A DNA stretch of 14,719 nucleotides from Syntrophomonas sp. UBA4922 (lineage in GTDB: Bacteria > Bacillota > Syntrophomonadia > Syntrophomonadales > Syntrophomonadaceae): assembly GCA_002398825.1 (NCBI GenBank), contig DHBS01000035.1, forward strand, positions 1 through 14,719, in the 5' to 3' direction. How positions within the stretch are numbered: position 1 is the stretch's first letter; each line of letters starts with the position of its first letter. The position numbers and the translations under genes are program-made. Positions 1 to 6,711 of the stretch are shown piece by piece. The notes beneath the pieces were generated by a model. That model was not told the origin of the DNA. It worked only from the letters and a program-made list of their open reading frames with translations, and ran no database searches.

Positions 1-23
1 GGGGGAGTAAGCCTCCCCCTTTT
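1..23 (+). terminator. Rho-independent terminator of an upstream gene outside the window
   Basis: A perfect 7-bp stem (GGGGGAG at 1-7, CTCCCCC at 13-19) with a 5-base loop is followed directly by TTTT (20-23). The stem may extend left beyond the window. The T-run orientation fits a plus-strand gene ending just before the window. It lies 51 bases before fdhE, so fdhE either depends on readthrough or has its own weak promoter in 24-60, where I see no clear -35/-10 pair. Confidence 0.75.
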
Positions 24-74
24 CTATTACCACAAGGTTTATTTATCAGGCTTTAATTAGAGGAGTGAATCGAG

Positions 75-920
75 ATGCCAAGTAAGATACCTGTACAGCT
101 GCCCAGCGGTTATATGGAATTTTTCTCCAGCCTTGAATCCTGGCAGAATGAACAACAGATCAAGCTTCAAGCCGCTGTGGACGTGGAAAAAGCCGAAGAA
201 CCGCAGCGAAAGATCGCCAAACACCGCCGGCCTTTGATTATCACCACCGGACTGCAAATCGACCCTGTTTTATACCGGCAAGTGCTGGATGATTTGTTGG
301 TTTTTCTAATTAAACAGCGTCCTGATATAGCATCTAATCTGGAAATAATACAAAAAGAGGTTCCCGATTTCAACTTTCCTGTGCTGATTGCCCGGTTGAT
401 TGAGCAAGATATGGATTATCTGGAACAACTGGCTCATTCACTCAAGATATCCCCGGAGCTGTTTATATTCGCACTGGATCATGCCATCAGACCCTTCCTG
501 CGTGTATATGCAGCTCATTATCAGGCCGATATATTAGAGCACACTTACCAGAACTGGGATCTGCCCACTATCTGCCCGATATGCGGCAGCAGATCACATT
601 TCAGCCGCCTGCGCGCTGAGGACGGAAGGCGTTTCATGTTCTGTGACCGTTGCTTTATTGAATGGGAAACCCGCTACCTGGAATGTGTACATTGCGGTAA
701 TGATGAACCGGGCAAAATCAATTATATCTCTGTGGAAAATGATACTTCCAATCAGTTATATACTTGTGAAAAATGCCGGGGGTACTTGAAAACATATGAC
801 GAGCGTCCCTCCGGATTGCCTACCGACTTGTTCCTGGCCAACATTCAGACTATATATCTGGATTTGTTGGCTGAAGAAAAAGGATACAGCAATCACAACA
901 ATGATTGGAGCAACAAATAG
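75..920 (+). CDS. fdhE: Formate dehydrogenase accessory protein FdhE
   Basis: A 281-residue protein of the FdhE family, cytoplasmic factors needed to make active molybdenum/tungsten-selenium formate dehydrogenases. The family is known to bind iron through cysteines. The N-terminal half (about 1-160) is helical. The C-terminal half carries four CxxC pairs: C167/C170 (CPIC), C190/C193 (CDRC), C204/C207 (CVHC) and C231/C234 (CEKC), which is the expected two rubredoxin-like sites. The conserved stretch around 179-197 (LRAEDGRRFMFCDRC) is typical. The ATG at 75 follows AGAGGAG at 59-65. Length is close to, or slightly below, that of proteobacterial FdhE. It is the only plus-strand gene here and converges on mobB, another gene of molybdopterin cofactor maturation. 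The formate dehydrogenase subunits themselves are not in the window and may lie to the left. Confidence 0.9.
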   Translation: MPSKIPVQLPSGYMEFFSSLESWQNEQQIKLQAAVDVEKAEEPQRKIAKHRRPLIITTGLQIDPVLYRQVLDDLLVFLIKQRPDIASNLEIIQKEVPDFNFPVLIARLIEQDMDYLEQLAHSLKISPELFIFALDHAIRPFLRVYAAHYQADILEHTYQNWDLPTICPICGSRSHFSRLRAEDGRRFMFCDRCFIEWETRYLECVHCGNDEPGKINYISVENDTSNQLYTCEKCRGYLKTYDERPSGLPTDLFLANIQTIYLDLLAEEKGYSNHNNDWSNK

Positions 921-932
921 ATTATGAAATAA

Positions 933-979
933 AAAGGTACAGGTGCGTTCCGTCTCGGGAGCAAAAAACCTGTACCTTT
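933..979. terminator. Bidirectional terminator between convergent fdhE and mobB
   Basis: Perfect 12-bp arms AAAGGTACAGGT (933-944) and ACCTGTACCTTT (968-979) enclose a 23-base loop, which holds a smaller CCG/CGG stem (950-952 with 956-958). Read on the minus strand, the 3' arm runs into TTTTTATTT, a good U-tract for mobB. Read on the plus strand, it is followed by GTTATACCTTTTT, a weaker tail for fdhE. It sits 12 bases after the fdhE stop and 11 bases after the mobB stop, as expected for a shared terminator. Confidence 0.8.
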
Positions 980-990
980 GTTATACCTTT

Positions 991-1476
991 TTACAATAGC
1001 CGGAATCTGTCTACTATGAAGCGGGCAATTTCCAGGTCCTGATCAAATCCGAAGCAGGGAATCCCGTCATTGACCTGGCGGTCGGATACACGCCCGATAA
1101 GATTGGGGAGATCTGGCAACAGGTCTCCGGTAGCCTGGCGTACCACCTCGATTTTTGGATATGGCCCGGTTTTATAGCCTTCGGTAATCACCAGGTCGGC
1201 ATCAGCCTTAACCTCATCATATATATCGCTAAGATTTCTTTCTATTCTCTCCCGGCGATAGCGCAAGGACATTTTTGGAGAAGATGCGTATACCAAACCC
1301 GAACCGGCTTGATAAAAGCGCTCGGAGTCCTTTTCAACCGGCAAATCGAAGCCATGCTGAGAATGTTTTATTACTGCGGTACGGATATTCCAGAGAGTCA
1401 GATGACGGATCACCTTAACCAATAGGGTGGTCTTACCGCTGTTGTGATGTCCTACAAATGATATGGCTGGAACCAA
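991..1476 (-). CDS. mobB: Molybdopterin-guanine dinucleotide biosynthesis protein MobB
   Basis: A 161-residue GTP-binding protein of the MobB family, which assists MobA in attaching GMP to molybdopterin for bis-MGD enzymes such as formate dehydrogenase. Visible motifs are the P-loop GHHNSGKTT (9-17), KHSQHGFD (37-44), KDSERFYQAG (49-58), the EGYK Walker-B-like site (99-102) and PKIEVVR (107-113). Length is normal for a stand-alone MobB. The start is TTG at 1474-1476, supported by AAAGGGG seven bases upstream (1484-1490); no ATG fits the frame before the P-loop. It is the last gene of the minus-strand run, 39 bases after mtaD, and ends at the shared terminator. Its function links it to fdhE across that terminator rather than to the salvage genes before it. 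Confidence 0.92.
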   Translation of the reverse strand: MVPAISFVGHHNSGKTTLLVKVIRHLTLWNIRTAVIKHSQHGFDLPVEKDSERFYQAGSGLVYASSPKMSLRYRRERIERNLSDIYDEVKADADLVITEGYKTGPYPKIEVVRQATGDLLPDLPNLIGRVSDRQVNDGIPCFGFDQDLEIARFIVDRFRLL

Positions 1477-1515
1477 TGAGCTACCCCTTTCTTTACAATC
1501 CGTTCGGTATACGCC

Positions 1516-2811
1516 CTATCGACTGATTAAATCGCGGGCTATGGCCTTACATTTGTTCAAAACCTCCTGCTCATCAAATTTGGTAATCCGGCGGTGCTCC
1601 ATGATGATTTGGCCATCGACGATCACGGTATCAACATCCGCGGCCTGACCCGAATAAATGATATTGGCCAGGATATCGTAACGTGGAATCATATGAGCCG
1701 CGGTGAGGTTGACCATTATCATGTCGGCCTTGTACCCGGGTTTTAAGATCCCTATCTGGTCATCCCAACCCAGGGCTCGAGCACCCAGGGCAGTTCCCAT
1801 TTCCAGGGCCTGATAAGCAGGCAACACTGTGGGATCCATACTGTTGACTTTATGCAGCAAGGCACAGCTGCGCATCTCCTCTAGCATATCCAGATTATTA
1901 TTGCTGGAAGCCCCATCCGTTCCTAATCCTACCGCAATCCCAGCCCTTAGCATGGCTGGAACCGGTGCGACTCCGCTGGCCAGCTTCATGTTGCTTTCCG
2001 GATTGTGGGCTACACCGACCCTGTTCTGCTGCAAAATGGCAATGTCATCATCACTCACGTGCACACAGTGGGCGGCCAGTGTAGGGCGGGTGAAAACGCC
2101 ATTTTCAAGCATCAGTTTTACCGGCGAGACTCCGTATTGCTTTACGATGTCTTCCATCTCTTGACGGGTTTCGGAGATATGTATATGTATGCCTACCTCA
2201 AGCTCTTCTGCCAAGGCCACTACTTGTTTAAGATATTCCGGGGGACAGGTATACGGAGCGTGAGGTCCCAGGGCGAAACGAATGCGTCCTTTAGCGGCGC
2301 CATGCCATTGAGCCACCAGTTTGCGGCTGTCATCCAGGGCCGACTGACTTTCCGGGGAAACACCGATCATGCCCCGGCTCAAGACCGCGCGAATCCCTGA
2401 AGTTTCCACCGCCCGGGCGGCCTGACTCATGAAAAAATACATATCATTGAAAGTAGTGGTGCCGGATTTGATCATTTCCACTATGGCCAGCATGGTGCCC
2501 CAATAGATGTCCTCGCCATTGAGTTTGGCTTCCAGGGGCCAGATCTTGGTGGAGAGCCATTCCATCAGAGGCAGGTCATCGGCATAACCCCTGAGCAGGG
2601 TCATGGCGGCATGGGTGTGGGTATTGACCAAACCCGGCAGCACCACCTGCCCGCTGCCATCGATAATTCGCTCATAACTCCCCTGAGGAGCTGCGCCCGA
2701 ACCCATCCGGTCGATGACATCATCGGCTATGATCAGATATCCCTTCTCTATTAAACTGTCTTCACCGCTCATAGGGAGAATAGCTACATTCTCTATCATT
2801 AAATTCGACAT
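1516..2811 (-). CDS. mtaD: 5-methylthioadenosine/S-adenosylhomocysteine deaminase (MtaD family)
   Basis: A 431-residue amidohydrolase of the MtaD/SsnA/TrzA group. Members hydrolyse the 6-amino group of MTA, S-adenosylhomocysteine and, in some cases, 5'-deoxyadenosine, giving the inosine analogue and ammonia. The metal site is visible: H65 and H67 in NTHTHAAM, H211 and E214 in HIHISE, and D299 in GLGTDGASSNNN. H184 in GPHAPYTC matches the substrate-contact His of the family. The C-terminal small domain returns with GILKPGYKADMIMV (354-367). The ATG at 2809-2811 has an ideal AAGGAGG (2820-2826), eight bases upstream. It follows the aldolase gene by 64 bases and is last in the salvage cassette. 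The exact substrate (MTA, SAH or 5'-deoxyadenosine) cannot be read from sequence. The neighbours favour MTA or 5'-deoxyadenosine. Confidence 0.88.
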   Translation of the reverse strand: MSNLMIENVAILPMSGEDSLIEKGYLIIADDVIDRMGSGAAPQGSYERIIDGSGQVVLPGLVNTHTHAAMTLLRGYADDLPLMEWLSTKIWPLEAKLNGEDIYWGTMLAIVEMIKSGTTTFNDMYFFMSQAARAVETSGIRAVLSRGMIGVSPESQSALDDSRKLVAQWHGAAKGRIRFALGPHAPYTCPPEYLKQVVALAEELEVGIHIHISETRQEMEDIVKQYGVSPVKLMLENGVFTRPTLAAHCVHVSDDDIAILQQNRVGVAHNPESNMKLASGVAPVPAMLRAGIAVGLGTDGASSNNNLDMLEEMRSCALLHKVNSMDPTVLPAYQALEMGTALGARALGWDDQIGILKPGYKADMIMVNLTAAHMIPRYDILANIIYSGQAADVDTVIVDGQIIMEHRRITKFDEQEVLNKCKAIARDLISR

Positions 2812-2875
2812 TTACCTAACCTCCTTCAGCCCTCAATCCAATTAGCCGGGTCAAATCCCATCTAGTCATTAACTG

Positions 2876-3529
2876 TTATTTCTTTTGTCCGTACTTCTGG
2901 AACCCTGCATGAAGCAAATTGACCTCATCTTCGGGCAGCCCCTGAAGCGGCCCCAGCATACGGGCATAGAGCCCCACCTGCGCGGTCTGTTCGATCACAT
3001 AGCATATCCTCAAAGCCTGAGCCATACTGCCCCCAACCCCGATCACGCCATGATTTGACAACAAAGCGGCACAACCCTTCTCCCCAAGTGTTTTAACGGT
3101 GTATTCAGCCAGCTTGCGGGTGCCGGTCCGCGCATAAGGAACAACTGCAATTTCATGGCCGATGGCCTGAGCGGTTTCCTCCAATATGACCGGAATGGGG
3201 ATTCCAGCCACGGCAAAGGCAGTCGCAAATGGACTGTGGACGTGTACTATCGCCTGTACATCCGGTCTGGCCAGGTATATAGCCAGATGCAGGGGAGTCT
3301 CGCTGGAGGGACGGAACTTCCCTTCTATTACCTGCCGATTGTAATCCACCACCACCATATCCTCCGGGGTCAGGACGGCATAGTCCATACCGCTGGGGGT
3401 GATGACGAAGCCCTCGGTCTCAGTGGCCCGGGCGCTCACATTGCCCCAGGTTCCGATTACCATGCCGCTGCTTGAAATCTCCCGGGCCGCCTCCAGAACC
3501 TGGCGCCTCACTTCCATGGAACTAAACAT
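2876..3529 (-). CDS. Class II (FucA/AraD-type) aldolase, probable 5-deoxyribulose/methylthioribulose 1-phosphate aldolase
   Basis: A 217-residue zinc-dependent class II aldolase. Phosphate-binding GTWGNVSAR is at 26-34, SSET at 75-78 with the putative catalytic acid E77, the zinc ligands H96 and H98 in HVHSPFAT, and a third ligand H160 in LLSNHG. The E77-to-H96 distance of 19 residues equals that in E. coli fuculose-1-phosphate aldolase (E73, H92), and the length is the same class. By contrast, MtnB/APIP dehydratases take their catalytic Glu after the HxH. I therefore favour an aldolase that splits 5-deoxyribulose or methylthioribulose 1-phosphate to DHAP plus acetaldehyde or methylthioacetaldehyde. 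An MtnB role is not excluded. I chose the ATG at 3527-3529, four bases after the mtnA stop. An upstream ATG at 3569-3571 would overlap mtnA and adds 14 unconserved residues. Confidence 0.82.
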   Translation of the reverse strand: MFSSMEVRRQVLEAAREISSSGMVIGTWGNVSARATETEGFVITPSGMDYAVLTPEDMVVVDYNRQVIEGKFRPSSETPLHLAIYLARPDVQAIVHVHSPFATAFAVAGIPIPVILEETAQAIGHEIAVVPYARTGTRKLAEYTVKTLGEKGCAALLSNHGVIGVGGSMAQALRICYVIEQTAQVGLYARMLGPLQGLPEDEVNLLHAGFQKYGQKK

Positions 3530-3533
3530 GACG

Positions 3534-4571
3534 TCACCGCCCTTCCTTGAGCTTGCGTAAGCCATCCGCAAACGGGGCTCTAATAACGCCGCCTTCGGTT
3601 ATTATGCCGGTGATCAAGTGCTGTGGGGTCACATCAAAAGCGGGGTTGAATACTTTCACCTCCGGAACCGTAAGGTAGGCGTCCGCACACCGTCTGACCT
3701 CATCCTCATGGCGTTCTTCAATGATGATAGCCCCTCCGTCGGGCAAGCTGATATCGACGGTAGATGAAGGTGCGGCTACGTAAAATGGGATCTGATGGTA
3801 CTGGGCCAAAACCGCCAGAGAAAAAGTGCCGATTTTATTGGCTGTGTCGCCATTGGCGGCAATGCGGTCGGCGCCAACAATTATGGCGTCCACTTTCCCC
3901 AGCTGCATGGTGTAGGCGGCCATACTGTCGGTAATCAATGTTACCGGGATATGATCCTGCATTAATTCCCACACGGTCAGCCGGGCCCCCTGCAGAACCG
4001 GGCGGGTCTCGCAGGCCCACACCATATCGACTTTATTGCGGGCGGCCGCTGAACGGATCACCCCCAGGGCGGTCCCATATCCACAGGTTGCCAGAGTGCC
4101 GGCATTACAAATCGTCATCACCTGCGCCCCCGCAGGAAGAAGAGCTTCCCCATTTTCTCCAATGGTCCTATTAACGGCTATATCCTCTGCACACATCTTC
4201 TGGGCTTCATTGAGCAACAGTGCCGCCACTTCGCCCCGGGCCTGATGACGGTGCTGCAGGTACAGCTGCTCCATGCGCTGCAAGGCCCAGAAGAGATTGA
4301 CTGCGGTCGGCCTGGTGGAGGCCAGCAAATCCCTGGTCTTATAGAAATGAGCATCCATTTCTGCCGGGGAGCCGTTATAGCGCCGCATCCCCAGGGCCAG
4401 TCCGAAAGCCGCCACCACACCGATAAGCGGTGCGCCGCGTACCTTCATGGAACGGATAGCCGCAGCCACCTCCTGCGGCGTATGGCAAGGCGCGAATACC
4501 ACCTCCCCGGGCAGCTTACTCTGGTCCAATACCACCACGGCTTCATTATCAAAGCGCACCGTCGCGATCAT
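3534..4571 (-). CDS. mtnA: Methylthioribose-1-phosphate isomerase MtnA
   Basis: A 345-residue sugar-phosphate isomerase of the MtnA/eIF2B-alpha superfamily, which converts 5-methylthioribose 1-phosphate to 5-methylthioribulose 1-phosphate. MtnA enzymes also accept 5-deoxyribose 1-phosphate. Motifs in order are RGAPLIGVVAAFG (45-57), TICNAGTLATCGYGTALG (153-170) with catalytic C155, ACETRPVLQGARLT (186-199), VGADRIAANGDTANKIGT (232-249) with catalytic D235, and PFYVAAPSSTVD (262-273). This is full length for the family. The ATG at 4569-4571 overlaps the mtnP stop in an ATGA arrangement, pointing to translational coupling. An AGAGGT lies about six bases upstream. No MtnK kinase gene is present, and none is needed if the phosphorylase upstream supplies the 1-phosphate directly. 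Confidence 0.95.
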   Translation of the reverse strand: MIATVRFDNEAVVVLDQSKLPGEVVFAPCHTPQEVAAAIRSMKVRGAPLIGVVAAFGLALGMRRYNGSPAEMDAHFYKTRDLLASTRPTAVNLFWALQRMEQLYLQHRHQARGEVAALLLNEAQKMCAEDIAVNRTIGENGEALLPAGAQVMTICNAGTLATCGYGTALGVIRSAAARNKVDMVWACETRPVLQGARLTVWELMQDHIPVTLITDSMAAYTMQLGKVDAIIVGADRIAANGDTANKIGTFSLAVLAQYHQIPFYVAAPSSTVDISLPDGGAIIIEERHEDEVRRCADAYLTVPEVKVFNPAFDVTPQHLITGIITEGGVIRAPFADGLRKLKEGR

Positions 4572-5362
4572 AGCTTGACCTCTATTTCCTCAAGGATGCG
4601 CGCACAATCGCATTCTTTAGCCTGCTTTTCAATTAACAGGGTGCTCTCCAGCAAAAGCTGGCGTACCGAGGCGGTGTTGTTCTTCATAACTTCATACACT
4701 TCACTATGGGTTAAAATAGTTGGCGAAATGCCGGCGGCAAAATTGGTGATGGTAGCCACAGTAGCGTAACACATTCCCAATTCCCTGGCCAGGCAGACCT
4801 CGGGGACACTGGTCATCCCCACCACATCTCCGCCTAAGAGTTTATACACCGAAATTTCCGCTGCGGTTTCGAAGCGCGGACCCTCGGTGCATACATACAC
4901 CCCGCCGTTGCTGACCTGATACTGCAGGCCATTGGCGGCTTCCATTACGGCAGACCTCAGCCGGGGGCAATAGGGCACGGTCATATCACAGTGCACCACC
5001 CCCATATCCCCGCCTTCATATAAAGTAGCGGGACGTGATTTGGTGAAGTCCAGGAACTGGTCTACCAGGACGAAATGGCCGGGCTTAAAATCATAGTTCA
5101 AGGATCCTACTGCAGCTGTAGCCAGGATATTTCTGACCCCCAGTTTGTACAAAGCCAATATGTTGGCGCGGTAATTCACCAGATGCGGGGGCACACTGTG
5201 TTTAGCCCCATGTCTGGGAATAAAGGCCAATTCCACTCCTTTGTAACTGCCTACAGTGACCGCAACTACTCCAAATTTGGTTTGCTGAAGGACCTCGCGG
5301 CGATTTTCCAGGGCATCTGGGCTGTATATGCCGGTGCCTCCGATGATGGCTGCTTTAATCAA
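4568..5362 (-). CDS. mtnP: Methylthioadenosine-family phosphorylase, probably methylthioinosine/deoxyinosine-specific
   Basis: A 264-residue trimer-type nucleoside phosphorylase (PNP/MTAP family), which splits a nucleoside with phosphate into a base and a ribose 1-phosphate. Seen are IIGGTGIY (6-13), RHGAKHSVPPHLVNYRAN (50-67) with the phosphate residues R50 and H51, CTEGPRFET (158-166) and GMTSVPEVCLARE (182-194). Where adenine-specific human MTAP has TDYDCW, with two Asp residues contacting the purine, this protein has T206-N207-F208-A209. Asn at the first position is the pattern of 6-oxopurine enzymes, including PNP and the P. aeruginosa methylthioinosine phosphorylase. With mtaD in the same cassette, the substrate is probably the deaminated nucleoside. 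The start is TTG at 5360-5362, seven bases after GAGGAGG. It lies 26 bases after ftsY and overlaps mtnA by four bases. Confidence 0.88.
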   Translation of the reverse strand: MIKAAIIGGTGIYSPDALENRREVLQQTKFGVVAVTVGSYKGVELAFIPRHGAKHSVPPHLVNYRANILALYKLGVRNILATAAVGSLNYDFKPGHFVLVDQFLDFTKSRPATLYEGGDMGVVHCDMTVPYCPRLRSAVMEAANGLQYQVSNGGVYVCTEGPRFETAAEISVYKLLGGDVVGMTSVPEVCLARELGMCYATVATITNFAAGISPTILTHSEVYEVMKNNTASVRQLLLESTLLIEKQAKECDCARILEEIEVKL

Positions 5363-5368
5363 GTAAAT

Positions 5369-5376
5369 TCCTCCTC
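5369..5376 (-). promoter_or_regulatory. Shine-Dalgarno that fixes the TTG start of mtnP
   Basis: The minus strand reads GAGGAGGA, ending seven bases before TTG (5362-5360). There is no in-frame ATG or GTG between this site and the family's conserved GGTG motif at residues 8-11, so the TTG start is well supported. Confidence 0.75.
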
Positions 5377-5388
5377 ACAGATAGCTTA

Positions 5389-6678
5389 TTAGGATTGAGC
5401 ATTTGTATTATCAGTGTCAAACAAGGCCTGAGCGAATAAATTAGGGTCGAAATCCCTCAAATCATCCAGAGTTTCCCCAATTCCGATCAGCTTGACCGGC
5501 AGTTCCAGCTCCCTGGCGATGGCCAGGACTATGCCTCCTTTGGCAGTGCCATCCAGCTTGGTGAGAACAATGCCGGATACACCGGTAGCTTCCTGAAAGA
5601 TACGGGCCTGACTTATTGCGTTCTGACCGGTGGTGGCGTCTAATACCAGCAAGACCTCTTGTGGTTCTTGCCCAATTTCCCTCTCGATAATCTTTCTTAC
5701 TTTAGCCAGCTCTTTCATTAGATTGGTCTTATTCTGCAGTCGCCCTGCGGTATCTATTATGAGGATATCCGCCTGGCGTGCCCGGGCGGCATTGATGGCG
5801 TCATAAACCACCGCACCAGGGTCGGACCCTTCGCGATGCTTGATCAGTTCCACCCCCACCCGATCAGCCCATATCTGCAGCTGATCGATGGCTGCGGCTC
5901 TGAAGGTGTCCGCAGCCGCCAGGATTACGTTTAAGCCCTCTTGTTTGAAACGATAGGCCAGTTTAGCGATCGAGGTGGTTTTTCCGGCGCCATTTACCCC
6001 TACGACCAGGATGATAGCCGGTTTAAGCCCGTCCAGATTGAGGGGCTGTGTATTCTGCAGCAGAAGGGCCACCTCTTCGCGAATTAAGGCCAGGACCTCA
6101 TGGGAGTCATGGATGCGCTGCTTTTTGGCGGCCAGCCTAATCTTTTCCACCAACTCCACCGAGGTGTTCATGCCCACATCGGCCTGTATGAGTATTTCTT
6201 CAAGTTCTTCCCAGAATTCCTCATCCAGCTTGCGGGTGTTCTTTACCAATTCCTGTATTTTCCCGGCCAGATTCTCCCGGGTCTTGCTCAAACCCTGTTT
6301 AAATTTCTGCAGAAAGTTAAACCGAAGCTTGCCGTTTTCTTTCTCGGGGTATTTCGGCTCCTCAGGCTGATCACCGGCTGTGCCGGTTTCCTCTTCCGCT
6401 CCCGAAGCTTCTTTTTTGGAGAAGGGTTTGATAAGATTCAGAAAACCTTCCCTTTCAGAATCCAGGCCATCCGCTGCCCCTGCTGTCATCGTCCGGCCAC
6501 CAGCGGCCAGGCCGGTTTCCGTTTCCTGCGGGGGCGTTTCCTTTTTGGCGAAGGGATTGATGCGGTTCAAAAACCCGTTCTTCTCGGGCTCCGGGGCTTC
6601 CGCCAGCTTTTCCGTCCCTGTCTCGGGCGCCGCCGTTTCACCGGGCGGGGTTTTCTTTTTGCGATTGAAAAGCGACAT
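5389..6678 (-). CDS. ftsY: Signal recognition particle receptor FtsY
   Basis: A 429-residue SRP-family GTPase that docks SRP-bound ribosomes at the membrane. The A-domain (1-115) is acidic, low in conservation and holds two copies of a GFLNxIxPFxKKE motif (35-47 and 78-90). The N domain follows (about 120-205, with RENLAGKIQELV and LDEEFWEELEEILIQADVG). The G domain has P-loop GVNGAGKTT (227-235), DTFRAAAIDQL (257-267), DTAGRLQNK (309-317), TKLDGTAKGG (373-382), GIGE (399-402) and the closing DLRDFDP (406-412). There is no transmembrane segment, and membrane binding presumably uses the N-terminal and N-domain helices. The ATG at 6676-6678 has AAAGGAT upstream. It follows smc by 33 bases, the standard Firmicute order, and mtnP follows by 26 bases. 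Confidence 0.97.
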   Translation of the reverse strand: MSLFNRKKKTPPGETAAPETGTEKLAEAPEPEKNGFLNRINPFAKKETPPQETETGLAAGGRTMTAGAADGLDSEREGFLNLIKPFSKKEASGAEEETGTAGDQPEEPKYPEKENGKLRFNFLQKFKQGLSKTRENLAGKIQELVKNTRKLDEEFWEELEEILIQADVGMNTSVELVEKIRLAAKKQRIHDSHEVLALIREEVALLLQNTQPLNLDGLKPAIILVVGVNGAGKTTSIAKLAYRFKQEGLNVILAAADTFRAAAIDQLQIWADRVGVELIKHREGSDPGAVVYDAINAARARQADILIIDTAGRLQNKTNLMKELAKVRKIIEREIGQEPQEVLLVLDATTGQNAISQARIFQEATGVSGIVLTKLDGTAKGGIVLAIARELELPVKLIGIGETLDDLRDFDPNLFAQALFDTDNTNAQS

Positions 6679-6711
6679 GGTCTCATCCTTTCAGTTTCGA
6701 TGTAATCAGGT

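Noticed and set aside
3530..3571. Longer start for the class II aldolase
   Set aside because: It would overlap mtnA by 38 bases and adds residues not typical of the family; the ATG four bases after the mtnA stop is better placed.
4245..4769. 174-residue plus-strand open frame across mtnA and mtnP
   Set aside because: Antisense to two well-supported genes with intact family motifs; no recognisable domain.
5363..5388. SAM or purine riboswitch before the salvage genes
   Set aside because: Only 26 bases separate ftsY and mtnP, too few for any known riboswitch aptamer.
6100..6705. 201-residue plus-strand frame over the ftsY N-terminal region
   Set aside because: It mirrors the low-complexity acidic A-domain of ftsY and shows no family motif.
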